Of a stretch of DNA of 16,201 nucleotides, positions 1 through 5,935 are shown piece by piece. The DNA is from JAITWN01 sp964546765. Lineage in GTDB: Bacteria; Pseudomonadota; Gammaproteobacteria; SZUA-140. Below the pieces are notes generated by a model. The model had not been told where the DNA came from. It saw nothing but the letters and a program-made list of their open reading frames with translations, and made no database searches. Location of the stretch: positions 1 to 16,201 of the forward strand of contig CAZJKV010000040.1 in the NCBI GenBank assembly GCA_964546765.1. Direction: 5' to 3'. The translations under genes and the position numbers were made by a program. Positions within the stretch are counted from its first letter, which is position 1, and the number at the start of each line of letters is the position of its first letter.

Positions 1-1109
1 GGGCGTATGAACAGTTCGGTCAGTACATTGCCGCCGGAGGACGCGCGCTCCGGCTCGGCCGGCGGCGGCCGGAAACGCAGCGCGGCGTTCGGCGCGACGA
101 GCGCGTCGCCGACCTGCTGCACGACGATGTCCGCGGTCGCGGTCATGCCGGGCAGTAGCAGTAACTCTCTGTTGTCGACCGACAGTACCGCTTCGTAACT
201 GACGACGGTGGTGCCCTCGACCTCCTGCGGCGCGTAACGCACCTGCGTGATCACCGCCGGGAAGGTGCGGTTCGGCCAGGTATCCACGGTGAAGGTCGCC
301 GCCTGCCCTTCCCTGACCTGGCCGATGTCGGCCTCGTCGACCAGGACATGCAGGCGCATGCGTCGCAGGTCCTCGGCAATCACGAACAGCACCGGCGTCT
401 GCAGCGACGCCGCAACGGTCTGTCCGGACTCGATCTGGCGTTTCAGCACGACGCCGTCGATCGGCGAACGGATCTTGGCCTTGGCGAGATCGCTTTCGAT
501 CGTTTCGAGCGTCGCGCGCGCGACCGAGACCTCGGCGGCGGCGCTCATCTCGCCGGCCTTCGCGCGCAGCTGCGCCGCGTGCAGCGTGTCGAGTTCCTCC
601 TGCGAACACAACTGGCGCGTTGCGAGCTGGTCGCAGCGCCGGAAGCGCGACTCGGTCTCGATGACGGTCGCCCGTGCCTCCTCGATGCGCGCCTCGGCCG
701 AGGCCAGCGACGCGCGGGCCTGGAACACCTGGGCCTCGAGGCGCACCGTGTCGAGTTCGGCGATGACCTGGCCGCGCGTGACGCGGTCGTTGAAGTCGAC
801 GAGCACCCGTTCGATCGTGCCGGACAGTTCGCTGCCGACCTCGACCTGGTTGACCGGCTGCAGTGTGCCGGTCGCGGTTACAAGCACCGTGATGTCCGCC
901 CTGCCCGCCTCGACGGTGCGGTAGGTGATCGTCTCGCGGTCGGCGGACAGCCACTGCGCGGTTGCGATTACGACCGCGGCGACCAGTGCGAGCGCGGCCC
1001 AGACGCCCGGACGCCGCCACCACGGCCGCCGGCGGCCGCCTTGCAGCAGGGCCTCGAGATCCTTGTCGGCGATGCTGCTGCCGGAGTGCTTGCTCGGGGG
1101 TTCGTTCAT
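1..1109 (-). CDS. MacA/HlyD-type periplasmic adaptor of an efflux pump (3' end beyond window)
   Basis: This is the membrane-fusion (adaptor) subunit of a tripartite efflux or export system, linking an inner-membrane transporter to an outer-membrane channel. The minus-strand frame is open from ATG at 1109 to the window edge, giving 369 complete codons. The order is a basic cytoplasmic N-terminus, one TM anchor (about residues 35-54), a biotinyl-lipoyl-like half (ATGTLQPVNQVEVGSELSG, 79-97), a coiled-coil hairpin (about 123-212), the second lipoyl half (KIRSPIDGVVLKRQIESGQTV, about 212-232) and a beta-barrel domain (GMTATADIVV near 321-330). The long hairpin and Pro/Ala/Glu-rich linker near 347-360 resemble MacA-like adaptors, which normally pair with a MacB ABC transporter that would lie just left of the window. 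No strong Shine-Dalgarno is visible. It diverges from the Spy-like gene across a shared region with CpxR-like boxes. Confidence 0.88.
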   Translation of the reverse strand, partial: MNEPPSKHSGSSIADKDLEALLQGGRRRPWWRRPGVWAALALVAAVVIATAQWLSADRETITYRTVEAGRADITVLVTATGTLQPVNQVEVGSELSGTIERVLVDFNDRVTRGQVIAELDTVRLEAQVFQARASLASAEARIEEARATVIETESRFRRCDQLATRQLCSQEELDTLHAAQLRAKAGEMSAAAEVSVARATLETIESDLAKAKIRSPIDGVVLKRQIESGQTVAASLQTPVLFVIAEDLRRMRLHVLVDEADIGQVREGQAATFTVDTWPNRTFPAVITQVRYAPQEVEGTTVVSYEAVLSVDNRELLLLPGMTATADIVVQQVGDALVAPNAALRFRPPPAEPERASSGGNVLTELFIR

Positions 1110-1203
1110 GTCGCGGGGCTGTCCGTGGCTTCGGTTGTCTGTTACAGGTAGATCGCGGAGATCACCCGGAAGTTTCCCATATCCGGTCCGGGCCGCGTCG
1201 GCC

Positions 1204-1228
1204 TTTACATAGTTTTACACAGATTTAC
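1204..1228 (-). promoter_or_regulatory. Triple CpxR-like box between divergent genes
   Basis: On the minus strand this reads GTAAA-N5-GTAAA-N5-GTAAA, with plus-strand TTTAC at 1204-1208, 1214-1218 and 1224-1228. The known CpxR box is GTAAA-N(4-8)-GTAAA, most often with a 5-bp spacer. The three copies are one helical turn apart and about 95 bp from both the adaptor start (1109) and the Spy-like start (1324). A GATACT hexamer at 1262-1267 could be an activator-dependent -10 for the chaperone gene. It has no good -35, which would fit positive control. Confidence 0.65.
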
Positions 1229-1323
1229 CCCGGTCTGACCGCAACTTGCGTGCGCAGGCGCGATACTCGGGCTGTGGTCGGGGCCGCCGGTCCCGCATGA
1301 CTTCCTGAACAGGAGACACCCAG

Positions 1324-1860
1324 ATGAAGAAAGCAACGATGGTCATCAGCAGCCTGCTCGCGCTCGCAATCGCCGGCGCGGGCATCGCCGGTAGCGCCGA
1401 GGCCCGCCCACCCGGCGGTCACTGGCATGAATCGGGATACGGCCAGCATCACCCGGGCCATGGCATGTCCTACGAGCGCCACGGCACGATGCCGTACCGC
1501 CTGTTCGAGCGGCTCGACCTCAGCGAGACGCAGCGCGCGGCGATCCGCGACATCCGCGAGGCCCGGGCGCCCGAGTTACGCGAGAAGGCCCAGGCCCTGC
1601 GCGAGGCCGGCCGTGAACTGCACGGCTATGCGCTGAGCGACGACTTCGATGCGAACCGCGCCCGCGAGCTCGCGTCACGACGCGCCGATCTCCAGGCCGA
1701 GTTGCAGGTCCTGCGCATGACCGGCTTCAACGAGGCCTGGCAGGTCCTGACCGATGAGCAGAAGGCTCAGGTCGCCGAGTGGCGCGCGCGTCACGGTGAT
1801 AAATCGCATCGTCATCAGAAGTCCGGACGCGACGGCATGCGTTGGCATCATCACGGGTGA
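1324..1860 (+). CDS. Spy/CpxP-family periplasmic chaperone, His-rich
   Basis: A 178-aa exported protein. It has a Sec signal peptide (MKKATMVISSLLALAIAGAG then AEA, cleavage probably after residue 27) and two LTxxQ-type motifs, LSETQ at 66-70 and LTDEQ at 142-146. These define the Spy/CpxP/ZraP family of small helical chaperones that hold unfolded envelope proteins or sense periplasmic metal. The region between the motifs is Arg/Ala/Glu-rich and helical. Histidine clusters flank the core (HWHESGYGQHHPGHG, 33-47, and the HRH...WHHHG tail), suggesting Zn, Cu or Ni binding as in ZraP-like members; this is inference. The start has an AGGAGA Shine-Dalgarno at 1311-1316. It is monocistronic, with a terminator 14 bp after the stop. 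The CpxR-like boxes upstream match the Cpx control known for spy and cpxP. Confidence 0.88.
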   Translation: MKKATMVISSLLALAIAGAGIAGSAEARPPGGHWHESGYGQHHPGHGMSYERHGTMPYRLFERLDLSETQRAAIRDIREARAPELREKAQALREAGRELHGYALSDDFDANRARELASRRADLQAELQVLRMTGFNEAWQVLTDEQKAQVAEWRARHGDKSHRHQKSGRDGMRWHHHG

Positions 1861-1873
1861 TCCGGGCGCAACG

Positions 1874-1914
1874 GCCCCCGCGCTGCCATGGATGGGGCGC
1901 GGGGGCTATTTTTC
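1874..1914 (+). terminator. Rho-independent terminator of the Spy-like gene
   Basis: A perfect 10-bp GC stem, GCCCCCGCGC (1874-1883) with GCGCGGGGGC (1897-1906), has a 13-nt loop and is followed by TATTTTTC. It lies 14 bp past the stop codon and separates the chaperone gene from usp. Confidence 0.88.
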
Positions 1915-1953
1915 ATGCGCGCGCGGGCCGGCACAGCACCCGGCCCGTCAGGG

Positions 1954-1983
1954 ATGACAGGCCGCACGGACATCACCTATGAT
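1954..1983 (+). promoter_or_regulatory. Sigma70-type promoter for the universal stress protein gene
   Basis: ATGACA (1954-1959, 5/6 to TTGACA), an 18-bp spacer and TATGAT (1978-1983, 5/6 to TATAAT) lie about 45 bp before the GTG start at 2030. Because the -10 overlaps the upstream in-frame ATG at 1979, that ATG is unlikely to be the start. Confidence 0.5.
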
Positions 1984-2029
1984 GCCGGAAGGACCTGACA
2001 GACGCAGACATGACACAAGGAGGACGCGC

Positions 2030-2458
2030 GTGAGCGACATCGATGAGATCCTGGTGGCCGTGGACGGTTCCGAAAGCGCCCGCAATGCCGCCCGTTTCGC
2101 CGCGCGGCTCGCCGCGGCGTTCAACATCCCCTGCACGCTCGCTTACGTGGTCCAAATCGGGAAGGCGTCGTCGATCGGGATGGCGAAGATGTCGAGCGAT
2201 CAGATCGAGGCCATGAAACAGCAGCAGGCGCGGCCGGTGTTCGAAGACGCGCACGCCGCGATCGGCGCCGCCGATGCCGGCGAGCTGATCCTGTTCGGCG
2301 ACCCCGCCGAGGAGATCCTCGGGCATATCGCCGGTCACCCGAATACCCTGGTCGTCATGGGCCGGCGCGGCCTGTCGAGGGTACAGTCGATGCTGCTCGG
2401 GAGCGTCAGCGAACGGGTGATGCGCGAATCAAGCGGTGCGGTGACCATCGTGAACTGA
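2030..2458 (+). CDS. Universal stress protein (UspA family), ATP-binding type
   Basis: A 142-aa single-domain Usp protein. Such cytoplasmic dimers bind ATP and modulate stress tolerance or partner proteins. The N-terminal beta strand ends in VAVDGSESA (9-17). The ATP-binding signature G-2x-G-9x-G-S/T is intact near the C-terminus: G111, G114, then G124-S125 (GRRG...LLGSVSERV). The protein ends in the usual hydrophobic strand AVTIVN. The start chosen is GTG at 2030, preceded by an ideal AAGGAGGA (2017-2024) with 5-nt spacing. A longer in-frame reading from ATG 1979 would add 17 residues foreign to the family and overlap the promoter -10. It lies about 70 bp upstream of the DUF1538 operon on the same strand. 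Functional linkage is possible, but a separate promoter is likely there. Confidence 0.9.
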   Translation: MSDIDEILVAVDGSESARNAARFAARLAAAFNIPCTLAYVVQIGKASSIGMAKMSSDQIEAMKQQQARPVFEDAHAAIGAADAGELILFGDPAEEILGHIAGHPNTLVVMGRRGLSRVQSMLLGSVSERVMRESSGAVTIVN

Positions 2459-2491
2459 TTCGCCCTGCGGTCGGGCACGGCGCGCGGGATC

Positions 2492-2500
2492 TGCTAAACT
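2492..2500 (+). promoter_or_regulatory. Extended -10 promoter candidate for the DUF1538 operon
   Basis: TGC-TAAACT is a TGn extended -10 (hexamer 2495-2500) without a convincing -35. Transcription would start around 2507, directly at an ATG (2508) that opens a nine-codon reading frame. That frame ends with an ATGA overlap on the DUF1538 start. Confidence 0.4.
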
Positions 2501-2530
2501 CGCGCGGATGAGACCCGGTCCGCAACCGCG

Positions 2531-3265
2531 ATGAGAGAGACGTTGATTGCGCTCTCCCGGGCGCTCAGCAGCAGCCTGCGGGATCTCCTCCCGATCATCG
2601 GCGTCATCACTTTCTTCCAGGCCTTCGTGATCCGCCAGCCGCTGCCGGAGATCGGCGGCATCCTCGTCGGCCTGCTGTTCATAATCGTCGGCCTGACACT
2701 GTTCGTGGAGGGCCTGAAGATGGGCCTGTTTCCGCTCGGCGAATCGCTCGCGGGCGCGTTCGCGCGCAAGGGCAGCCTGTTTTGGCTGCTGGTGTTCGCG
2801 TTCGCGCTCGGCTTCTCAACGACGATCGCCGAGCCGGCGCTGGTCGCGATCGCCGGCGAGGCCGCTGCGGTCGCGGCGCTCGAAGGCGCGATCGCAGACG
2901 ACCCCGCCGCCCGCGACGCCTATGCGCTGACGCTGCGCATCGTCGTCGCGCTCGCGGTCGGCGCCGCAATCATCCTCGGCGTGCTGCGCATCCTGCTGGG
3001 CTGGCCGCTGCACTACCTGATCATCGGCGGCTACGTGCTCGTCATGGTCATGACCGGCTTCGCGCCGGTGGAGTACATCGGCATCGCCTACGACTCCGGC
3101 GGCGTGACGACCTCGACGATCACCGTCCCGCTGGTCACCGCGCTCGGGGTCGGGCTCGCGGCGAGCATCCGCGGGCGCAACCCGGTGCTCGATGGTTTCG
3201 GGCTGATCGCGTTCGCGTCGCTGACGCCGATGATCTTCGTGCTCGCCTACGGGATGCTGCTCTGA
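2531..3265 (+). CDS. DUF1538 integral membrane protein, first paralogue
   Basis: A 244-aa polytopic membrane protein with about six or seven hydrophobic segments. It carries the conserved blocks of the DUF1538 family: FPLG after the second segment, TIAEPALVAIAGEAAAV near 97-113, and a hallmark AYDSGGVTTSTITVPLVTAL (186-205) followed by LDGFGLIAFASLTPMI near the C-terminus. The Gly/Ser/Thr-rich AYDSGG stretch between helices looks like a substrate or ion path; that is inference, and no substrate is established. The next gene is a paralogue with the same two motifs, so the pair probably forms a pseudo-symmetric heteromeric transporter or channel. It is the first gene of a four-gene operon with a PII-like and a CBS protein. 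The ATG at 2531 has no clear Shine-Dalgarno; coupling to the preceding mini-ORF is possible. Confidence 0.85.
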   Translation: MRETLIALSRALSSSLRDLLPIIGVITFFQAFVIRQPLPEIGGILVGLLFIIVGLTLFVEGLKMGLFPLGESLAGAFARKGSLFWLLVFAFALGFSTTIAEPALVAIAGEAAAVAALEGAIADDPAARDAYALTLRIVVALAVGAAIILGVLRILLGWPLHYLIIGGYVLVMVMTGFAPVEYIGIAYDSGGVTTSTITVPLVTALGVGLAASIRGRNPVLDGFGLIAFASLTPMIFVLAYGMLL

Positions 3266-3266
3266 C

Positions 3267-4070
3267 ATGGACGCGTTTGAAAAGCTGCTCGAGGTCCTCG
3301 GCGCGACGATGCTCAATGTCGTACCGATCATCGTCTGCATCATCGGCTTTCAGCTGTTTGTGATCCGGCGCCGGATCCCGCGCATCCGGCGCGTGGTGAC
3401 CGGTTTTGTGTTCGTCATCCTGGGGCTGGTGTGTTTTCTCGTCGGCCTCGAATGGGCGCTGTTCCCGCTCGGCGGTGCGATGGCCGAGCAGCTGACGGCG
3501 CTTGCGAACGCGACCGACCGCGCCGGTGAGGCCATCGCGCCGCACTGGAGCGAATACGGCTGGGTCTACCTGTTTGCGCTCGCGATCGGCGTCAGTGCGG
3601 TGCTGGTCGAGCCGGCCGTTATCGCGGTCGCGCTGAAGGCGAACCAGGTCTCGGGCGGCACGATCAGCATCCTCGGGCTCCGGCTCGCGATCGCGATCGG
3701 CGTCGGGGTCGGCATCGCGATCGGCGCGTTTCGGATCGTCACCGGCGGCTCGCTGCACGGGTTCATCGTCGGCGCCTATCTGATCGTCATCGTCCAGACC
3801 TTCTTTGCACCGCGGCAGATCATCCCGCTCGCCTACGATTCGGGCGGCGTGTCAACCTCGACCGTGACCGTGCCGCTGGTCGCGGCGCTCGGGCTCGGAC
3901 TGGCATCCAGCATCCCGGGACGAAGTCCCCTGCTCGACGGCTTCGGCCTGATCGCGTTCGCGGTGCTGTTCCCGATCATCTCGGTAATGGCCTACGCCCA
4001 GATCGGCGAGTGGCTCGGCAAGCGCGCCGCCGCCCGCCGCAAACTTCCACCTGACATGGAGGGACCCTGA
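3267..4070 (+). CDS. DUF1538 integral membrane protein, second paralogue
   Basis: A 267-aa membrane protein paralogous to the preceding gene and starting 1 bp after its stop. Shared landmarks are PIIxxIxFFQxFVIR-like TM1, FPLG, a VEPAV block (in the first gene AEPAL), and AYDSGGVSTSTVTVPLVAAL (189-208) followed by LLDGFGLIAFAVLFPII. It differs by a longer loop between the second and third helices (about residues 70-95, HWSEYGW) and a basic cytoplasmic tail GEWLGKRAAARRKLPPDMEGP. That tail would be available for a cytosolic partner such as the PII-like protein encoded next; this is inference. The tight spacing indicates co-translation and a probable fixed stoichiometry. Annotation as a transporter subunit is plausible; the transported species is unknown. 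Confidence 0.85.
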   Translation: MDAFEKLLEVLGATMLNVVPIIVCIIGFQLFVIRRRIPRIRRVVTGFVFVILGLVCFLVGLEWALFPLGGAMAEQLTALANATDRAGEAIAPHWSEYGWVYLFALAIGVSAVLVEPAVIAVALKANQVSGGTISILGLRLAIAIGVGVGIAIGAFRIVTGGSLHGFIVGAYLIVIVQTFFAPRQIIPLAYDSGGVSTSTVTVPLVAALGLGLASSIPGRSPLLDGFGLIAFAVLFPIISVMAYAQIGEWLGKRAAARRKLPPDMEGP

Positions 4071-4072
4071 CC

Positions 4073-4426
4073 ATGCATTTCAAACTGATCATCGCGCTGG
4101 TCGACGACGACAAGACCGAGGACGTCCTGCGCGCCGCGCGGCAGACCGGCGCGACCGGCGCCACGGTCATCGGCAACGCGCGCGGCGAGGGCCTGCGCGA
4201 AAAGAAGACCTTTCTCGGCCTCGAGCTGGCGCTGCAGCGCGACGTGCTGCTGTTCCTGGTCGAGAAACGGCTGACACGGCATATACTCGAGACTATCGAG
4301 AAGGTCGGCGAGTTCGACAGCACCTCGGGCACCGGCATCGCCTTCCAGCTCGATGTCGAGGACGCCGTCGGCGTCAAGCACCAGGTCAGGCATCTGCTCG
4401 AGGAAAGCGAGGGGGCGACGACATGA
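4073..4426 (+). CDS. PII-like signalling protein (GlnB/PII superfamily)
   Basis: A 117-aa protein with the PII ferredoxin-like fold pattern: beta1 FKLIIALVDDDKTEDVLRAA, beta2 GATVIGNARGEG leading into a T-loop (about 37-55), beta3 RDVLLFLVEK, helix LTRHILETIEKVGEF, and a C-terminal GTGIAFQLDVEDAVGV corresponding to the nucleotide-contacting GxGxxF strand of GlnB. PII trimers bind ATP, ADP or 2-oxoglutarate at subunit clefts and use the T-loop to dock on membrane transporters. The tyrosine uridylylated in GlnB (Tyr51) is absent here (KKTFLGLEL), so control should be by ligand only. It starts 2 bp after the second DUF1538 gene, with GGAGGGACC just upstream, and its stop overlaps the CBS gene start (ATGA). 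By analogy with GlnK-AmtB it is the likely gatekeeper of the DUF1538 pair; this is inference. Confidence 0.85.
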   Translation: MHFKLIIALVDDDKTEDVLRAARQTGATGATVIGNARGEGLREKKTFLGLELALQRDVLLFLVEKRLTRHILETIEKVGEFDSTSGTGIAFQLDVEDAVGVKHQVRHLLEESEGATT

Positions 4427-4908
4427 GCGACGAAAGNNNNNNNNNNNNNNNNNNNNNNNNNNNNNNNNNNNNNNNNNNNNNNNNNNNNNNNNNNNNNNNN
4501 NNNNNNNNNNNNNNNNNNNNNNNNNNNNNNNNNNNNACCCGGGCCGTGATGCAGGGCAACTGCCAGATCATCGACGGCCTGATGACCGTGCGCGAGGCGA
4601 TCCACATCATGAAGTCGACCGGCGCCGAGGCCCTGATCGTCGACAAGCGCGACGAGCACGACGAGTACGGCATCGTGCTCCTGTCCGACATCGCGAAGAA
4701 GGTCCTCGGCCCCGACCGCTCCCCGGACCGCGTCAACGTCTTCGAGATCATGACCAAACCGGTGATCTCCGTCTCCCCCGACATGGACATCCGCTACTGC
4801 GTCCGCCTCTTCGAAAAGTTCGGCCTAGCCGTCGCCCCCGTCATCGACCACCACCAGGTCCTCGGCCTCGTCCGCTACAAAGACCTAGTCCTCGAAGGCA
4901 TGACCTGA
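4423..4908 (+). CDS. CBS-pair domain protein (interrupted by assembly gap)
   Basis: The start codon overlaps the stop of the PII-like gene (ATGA), then 100 N (4437-4536) replace the N-terminal part. The readable remainder holds a CBS pair: CBS1 from VMQGNCQIIDGLMTVREAIHI through GIVLLSDIAKKVLG, then CBS2 from MTKPVISVSPDMDIRYCVRLF through VLGLVRYKDLVLEGMT, ending at TGA 4906-4908. CBS pairs bind adenine nucleotides or related ligands and regulate enzymes, channels and transporters. Together with the PII-like protein this gives two adenylate-type sensors on one membrane operon. The frame is continuous across the gap as written, but 100 N is a conventional placeholder, so true length and frame there are unknown. 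The stop lies directly against the left end of the RAYT element. Confidence 0.8.
   Translation: MSDEXXXXXXXXXXXXXXXXXXXXXXXXXXXXXXXXXXTRAVMQGNCQIIDGLMTVREAIHIMKSTGAEALIVDKRDEHDEYGIVLLSDIAKKVLGPDRSPDRVNVFEIMTKPVISVSPDMDIRYCVRLFEKFGLAVAPVIDHHQVLGLVRYKDLVLEGMT
4437..4536. other. Assembly gap (100 N)
   Basis: Exactly 100 N inside the CBS gene. No repeat is evident on its two flanks. The true size is unknown. Confidence 0.98.
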
Positions 4909-4926
4909 ATTGGGGGTCGGACCACG
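4909..4926 (+). repeat. Left terminal inverted repeat of the RAYT element
   Basis: ATTGGGGGTCGGACCACG is an exact reverse complement of 5846-5863. Its core GGGGTCGGACCAC recurs at both ends of the small element at 8204-8450. The embedded GGTC-G-GACC is itself a mini-palindrome. Confidence 0.95.
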
Positions 4927-4944
4927 GCAAGTTGCTGATGGTAT

Positions 4945-5730
4945 TTAACTTGTTGTCGATTTTCGGCTGTATTTAGGGCTTAAAGGGGCATTTTTGGGCC
5001 TGAAAATGGCCGAATAAGAAGAATCGGGCTCGCGCAGGCACGCGAGGTCCACTTCGATTGCCACTTCCCGCGATCGCGCGCGGCCGCCCAGTTGTTGCTG
5101 CACCTGTTTGACGAAGTCCTCGCTGCCGAACGCGAGGCTGCGCGTCCAGCGTTCATCGCGGACACTCGACCCCGATCGCAGGGTGTCGTCGACCCAGTCG
5201 CGATGATGACGACGCATCGCCTCCGCCTCGGTGAGACCAAGCGCCGCGCATAGCGCCGCCTCGTCAATGATCCGGTAACGCAGTGGCGGCGACTGGATCT
5301 CCCGATAACCACCCTGCCCCCAGTCGCCTGGATGCGTGACGGCGCCGGCGCGTACCATGTTCAGATCGATGTAGATCAGGCAGCGGGCGAGATGCTCGCC
5401 CGACTCCACCGCGGTTGCGTGATAGCGGTCCTCCCAGAACGCGCCTTTGCGACGCTTGCGCTGATTGAACTCCTGCGCCGCGCGCGCCGCGACCAGCTGC
5501 ATCGAACACGAGATCTCGTCCCGGCCCTGGTCGCGGACCAGCAGGTGGATATGGTTCGAGGTGACGATGTAATTGAGCACGCACAGGCCGTAGCGCTTGC
5601 GCGCCTCGAACAACCAGTAACGCCAGCGTCGGCGGTCATGCGCGAACCGGAGCAGGAATTCCTGCTTGTGGCAGCGATGGGTCAGGTGCCAGATGAAGCC
5701 GGGGATGAAATGACGGTGTGCGCGAGCCAT
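4945..5730 (-). CDS. REP-associated tyrosine transposase (RAYT, Y1/HUH family)
   Basis: A 261-aa single-strand-DNA transposase of the IS200/IS605 Y1 type. The HUH motif NHIHLLV provides H60 and H62 for the metal. The segment CLIYIDLNMVRAG aligns with the catalytic-tyrosine region of E. coli TnpA-REP (DYIYINPVKHG), making Y120 the probable nucleophile. The N-terminal RHFIPGFIWHLTHRC and the FNQRKRRKGAFWEDRYHA block are typical of RAYTs. The start is well supported by AAGGAGG (5735-5741) before the ATG at 5730. The C-terminal ~60 residues run beyond the catalytic domain, and the last codons lie inside the left 40-bp palindrome. RAYTs act on REP-like palindromes in trans; the identical ends of the 8204-8450 element make it a likely substrate. 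The frame is intact, so activity is plausible. Confidence 0.9.
   Translation of the reverse strand: MARAHRHFIPGFIWHLTHRCHKQEFLLRFAHDRRRWRYWLFEARKRYGLCVLNYIVTSNHIHLLVRDQGRDEISCSMQLVAARAAQEFNQRKRRKGAFWEDRYHATAVESGEHLARCLIYIDLNMVRAGAVTHPGDWGQGGYREIQSPPLRYRIIDEAALCAALGLTEAEAMRRHHRDWVDDTLRSGSSVRDERWTRSLAFGSEDFVKQVQQQLGGRARSREVAIEVDLACLREPDSSYSAIFRPKNAPLSPKYSRKSTTS
4979..5018. repeat. 40-bp imperfect palindrome, left module of the RAYT element
   Basis: It starts CTTAAAGGGGCATTTTTG and ends AAAATGGCCGAATAAG, the two arms being imperfect complements. It begins 66 bp from the first base of the GGGGTCGGACCAC core (4913). It overlaps the 3' coding end of the transposase gene. Confidence 0.75.
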
Positions 5731-5753
5731 GAAACCTCCTTCCTTGGAGTTGT

Positions 5754-5793
5754 CTTAAAAGGCCAATTCTGAGTCCAAAAATGGGCATCTAAG
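5754..5793. repeat. 40-bp imperfect palindrome, right module of the RAYT element
   Basis: It starts CTTAAAAGGCCAATTCTG and ends AAAAATGGGCATCTAAG. It ends 54 bp before the GTGGTCCGACCCC core of the right terminal repeat (5847). It lies just upstream of the transposase Shine-Dalgarno, so it may also carry its promoter or an operator. Confidence 0.75.
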
Positions 5794-5845
5794 ATCAAAA
5801 TACCGCCGATTTCGACGTTGGAATTTATCCTAATCAAACAGTTAT

Positions 5846-5863
5846 CGTGGTCCGACCCCCAAT
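5846..5863 (-). repeat. Right terminal inverted repeat of the RAYT element
   Basis: CGTGGTCCGACCCCCAAT is a perfect complement of the left end at 4909-4926. Confidence 0.95.
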
Positions 5864-5876
5864 CTTGCTGTATAGT
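5849..5876 (+). promoter_or_regulatory. Possible ybiT promoter straddling the element boundary
   Basis: TATAGT at 5871-5876 (5/6 to TATAAT) lies 7 bp outside the RAYT element. With 16-18 bp spacing any -35 hexamer falls inside the terminal repeat, e.g. TGGTCC at 5848-5853, a 3/6 match. The promoter is weak on sequence grounds and is proposed only because no better candidate precedes ybiT. Confidence 0.3.
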
Positions 5877-5935
5877 ATCGGCCTTTCGGGTCCGGGACAG
5901 GCTTGGGTCGTTTATCAGATTATGGGTGCTACTCA

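Larger units (their letters stand above)
4909..5863. mobile_element. RAYT (IS200/IS605-like Y1) element with 18-bp terminal inverted repeats
   Basis: The element is bounded by perfect 18-bp inverted repeats, ATTGGGGGTCGGACCACG at 4909-4926 and its complement at 5846-5863. Inside each end is a 40-bp imperfect palindrome with CTTAAA-type ends (4979-5018 and 5754-5793). Between these is a single transposase gene on the minus strand. The left end abuts the CBS-gene stop codon and the right end lies about 70 bp before ybiT. A transposase-less relative with the same layout is at 8204-8450. Confidence 0.85.

Noticed and set aside
348..1151. Long plus-strand open frames across the MacA-like gene
   Set aside because: They are Arg/Ser/Ala-rich without recognisable domains; the opposite strand encodes a clear HlyD/MacA-type adaptor.
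1170..1190. CCGGA...TCCGG imperfect palindrome upstream of the adaptor gene as a second operator
   Set aside because: Arms of only 5 bp around 11 bp are expected by chance in GC-rich DNA.
1979..2029. ATG at 1979 as the universal stress protein start
   Set aside because: It lies in the -10 hexamer of the best promoter and adds family-foreign residues; GTG 2030 has an ideal Shine-Dalgarno.
4979..5018. Palindromes of the mobile elements as Rho-independent terminators
   Set aside because: The stems are imperfect and AT-rich at the base with no following T-tract; conserved position relative to the element ends better fits a role in transposition.
4909..5863. CRISPR-like interpretation of the repeated GGGGTCGGACCAC units
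   Set aside because: The four copies are paired inverted ends of two elements, not regularly spaced direct repeats with spacers.
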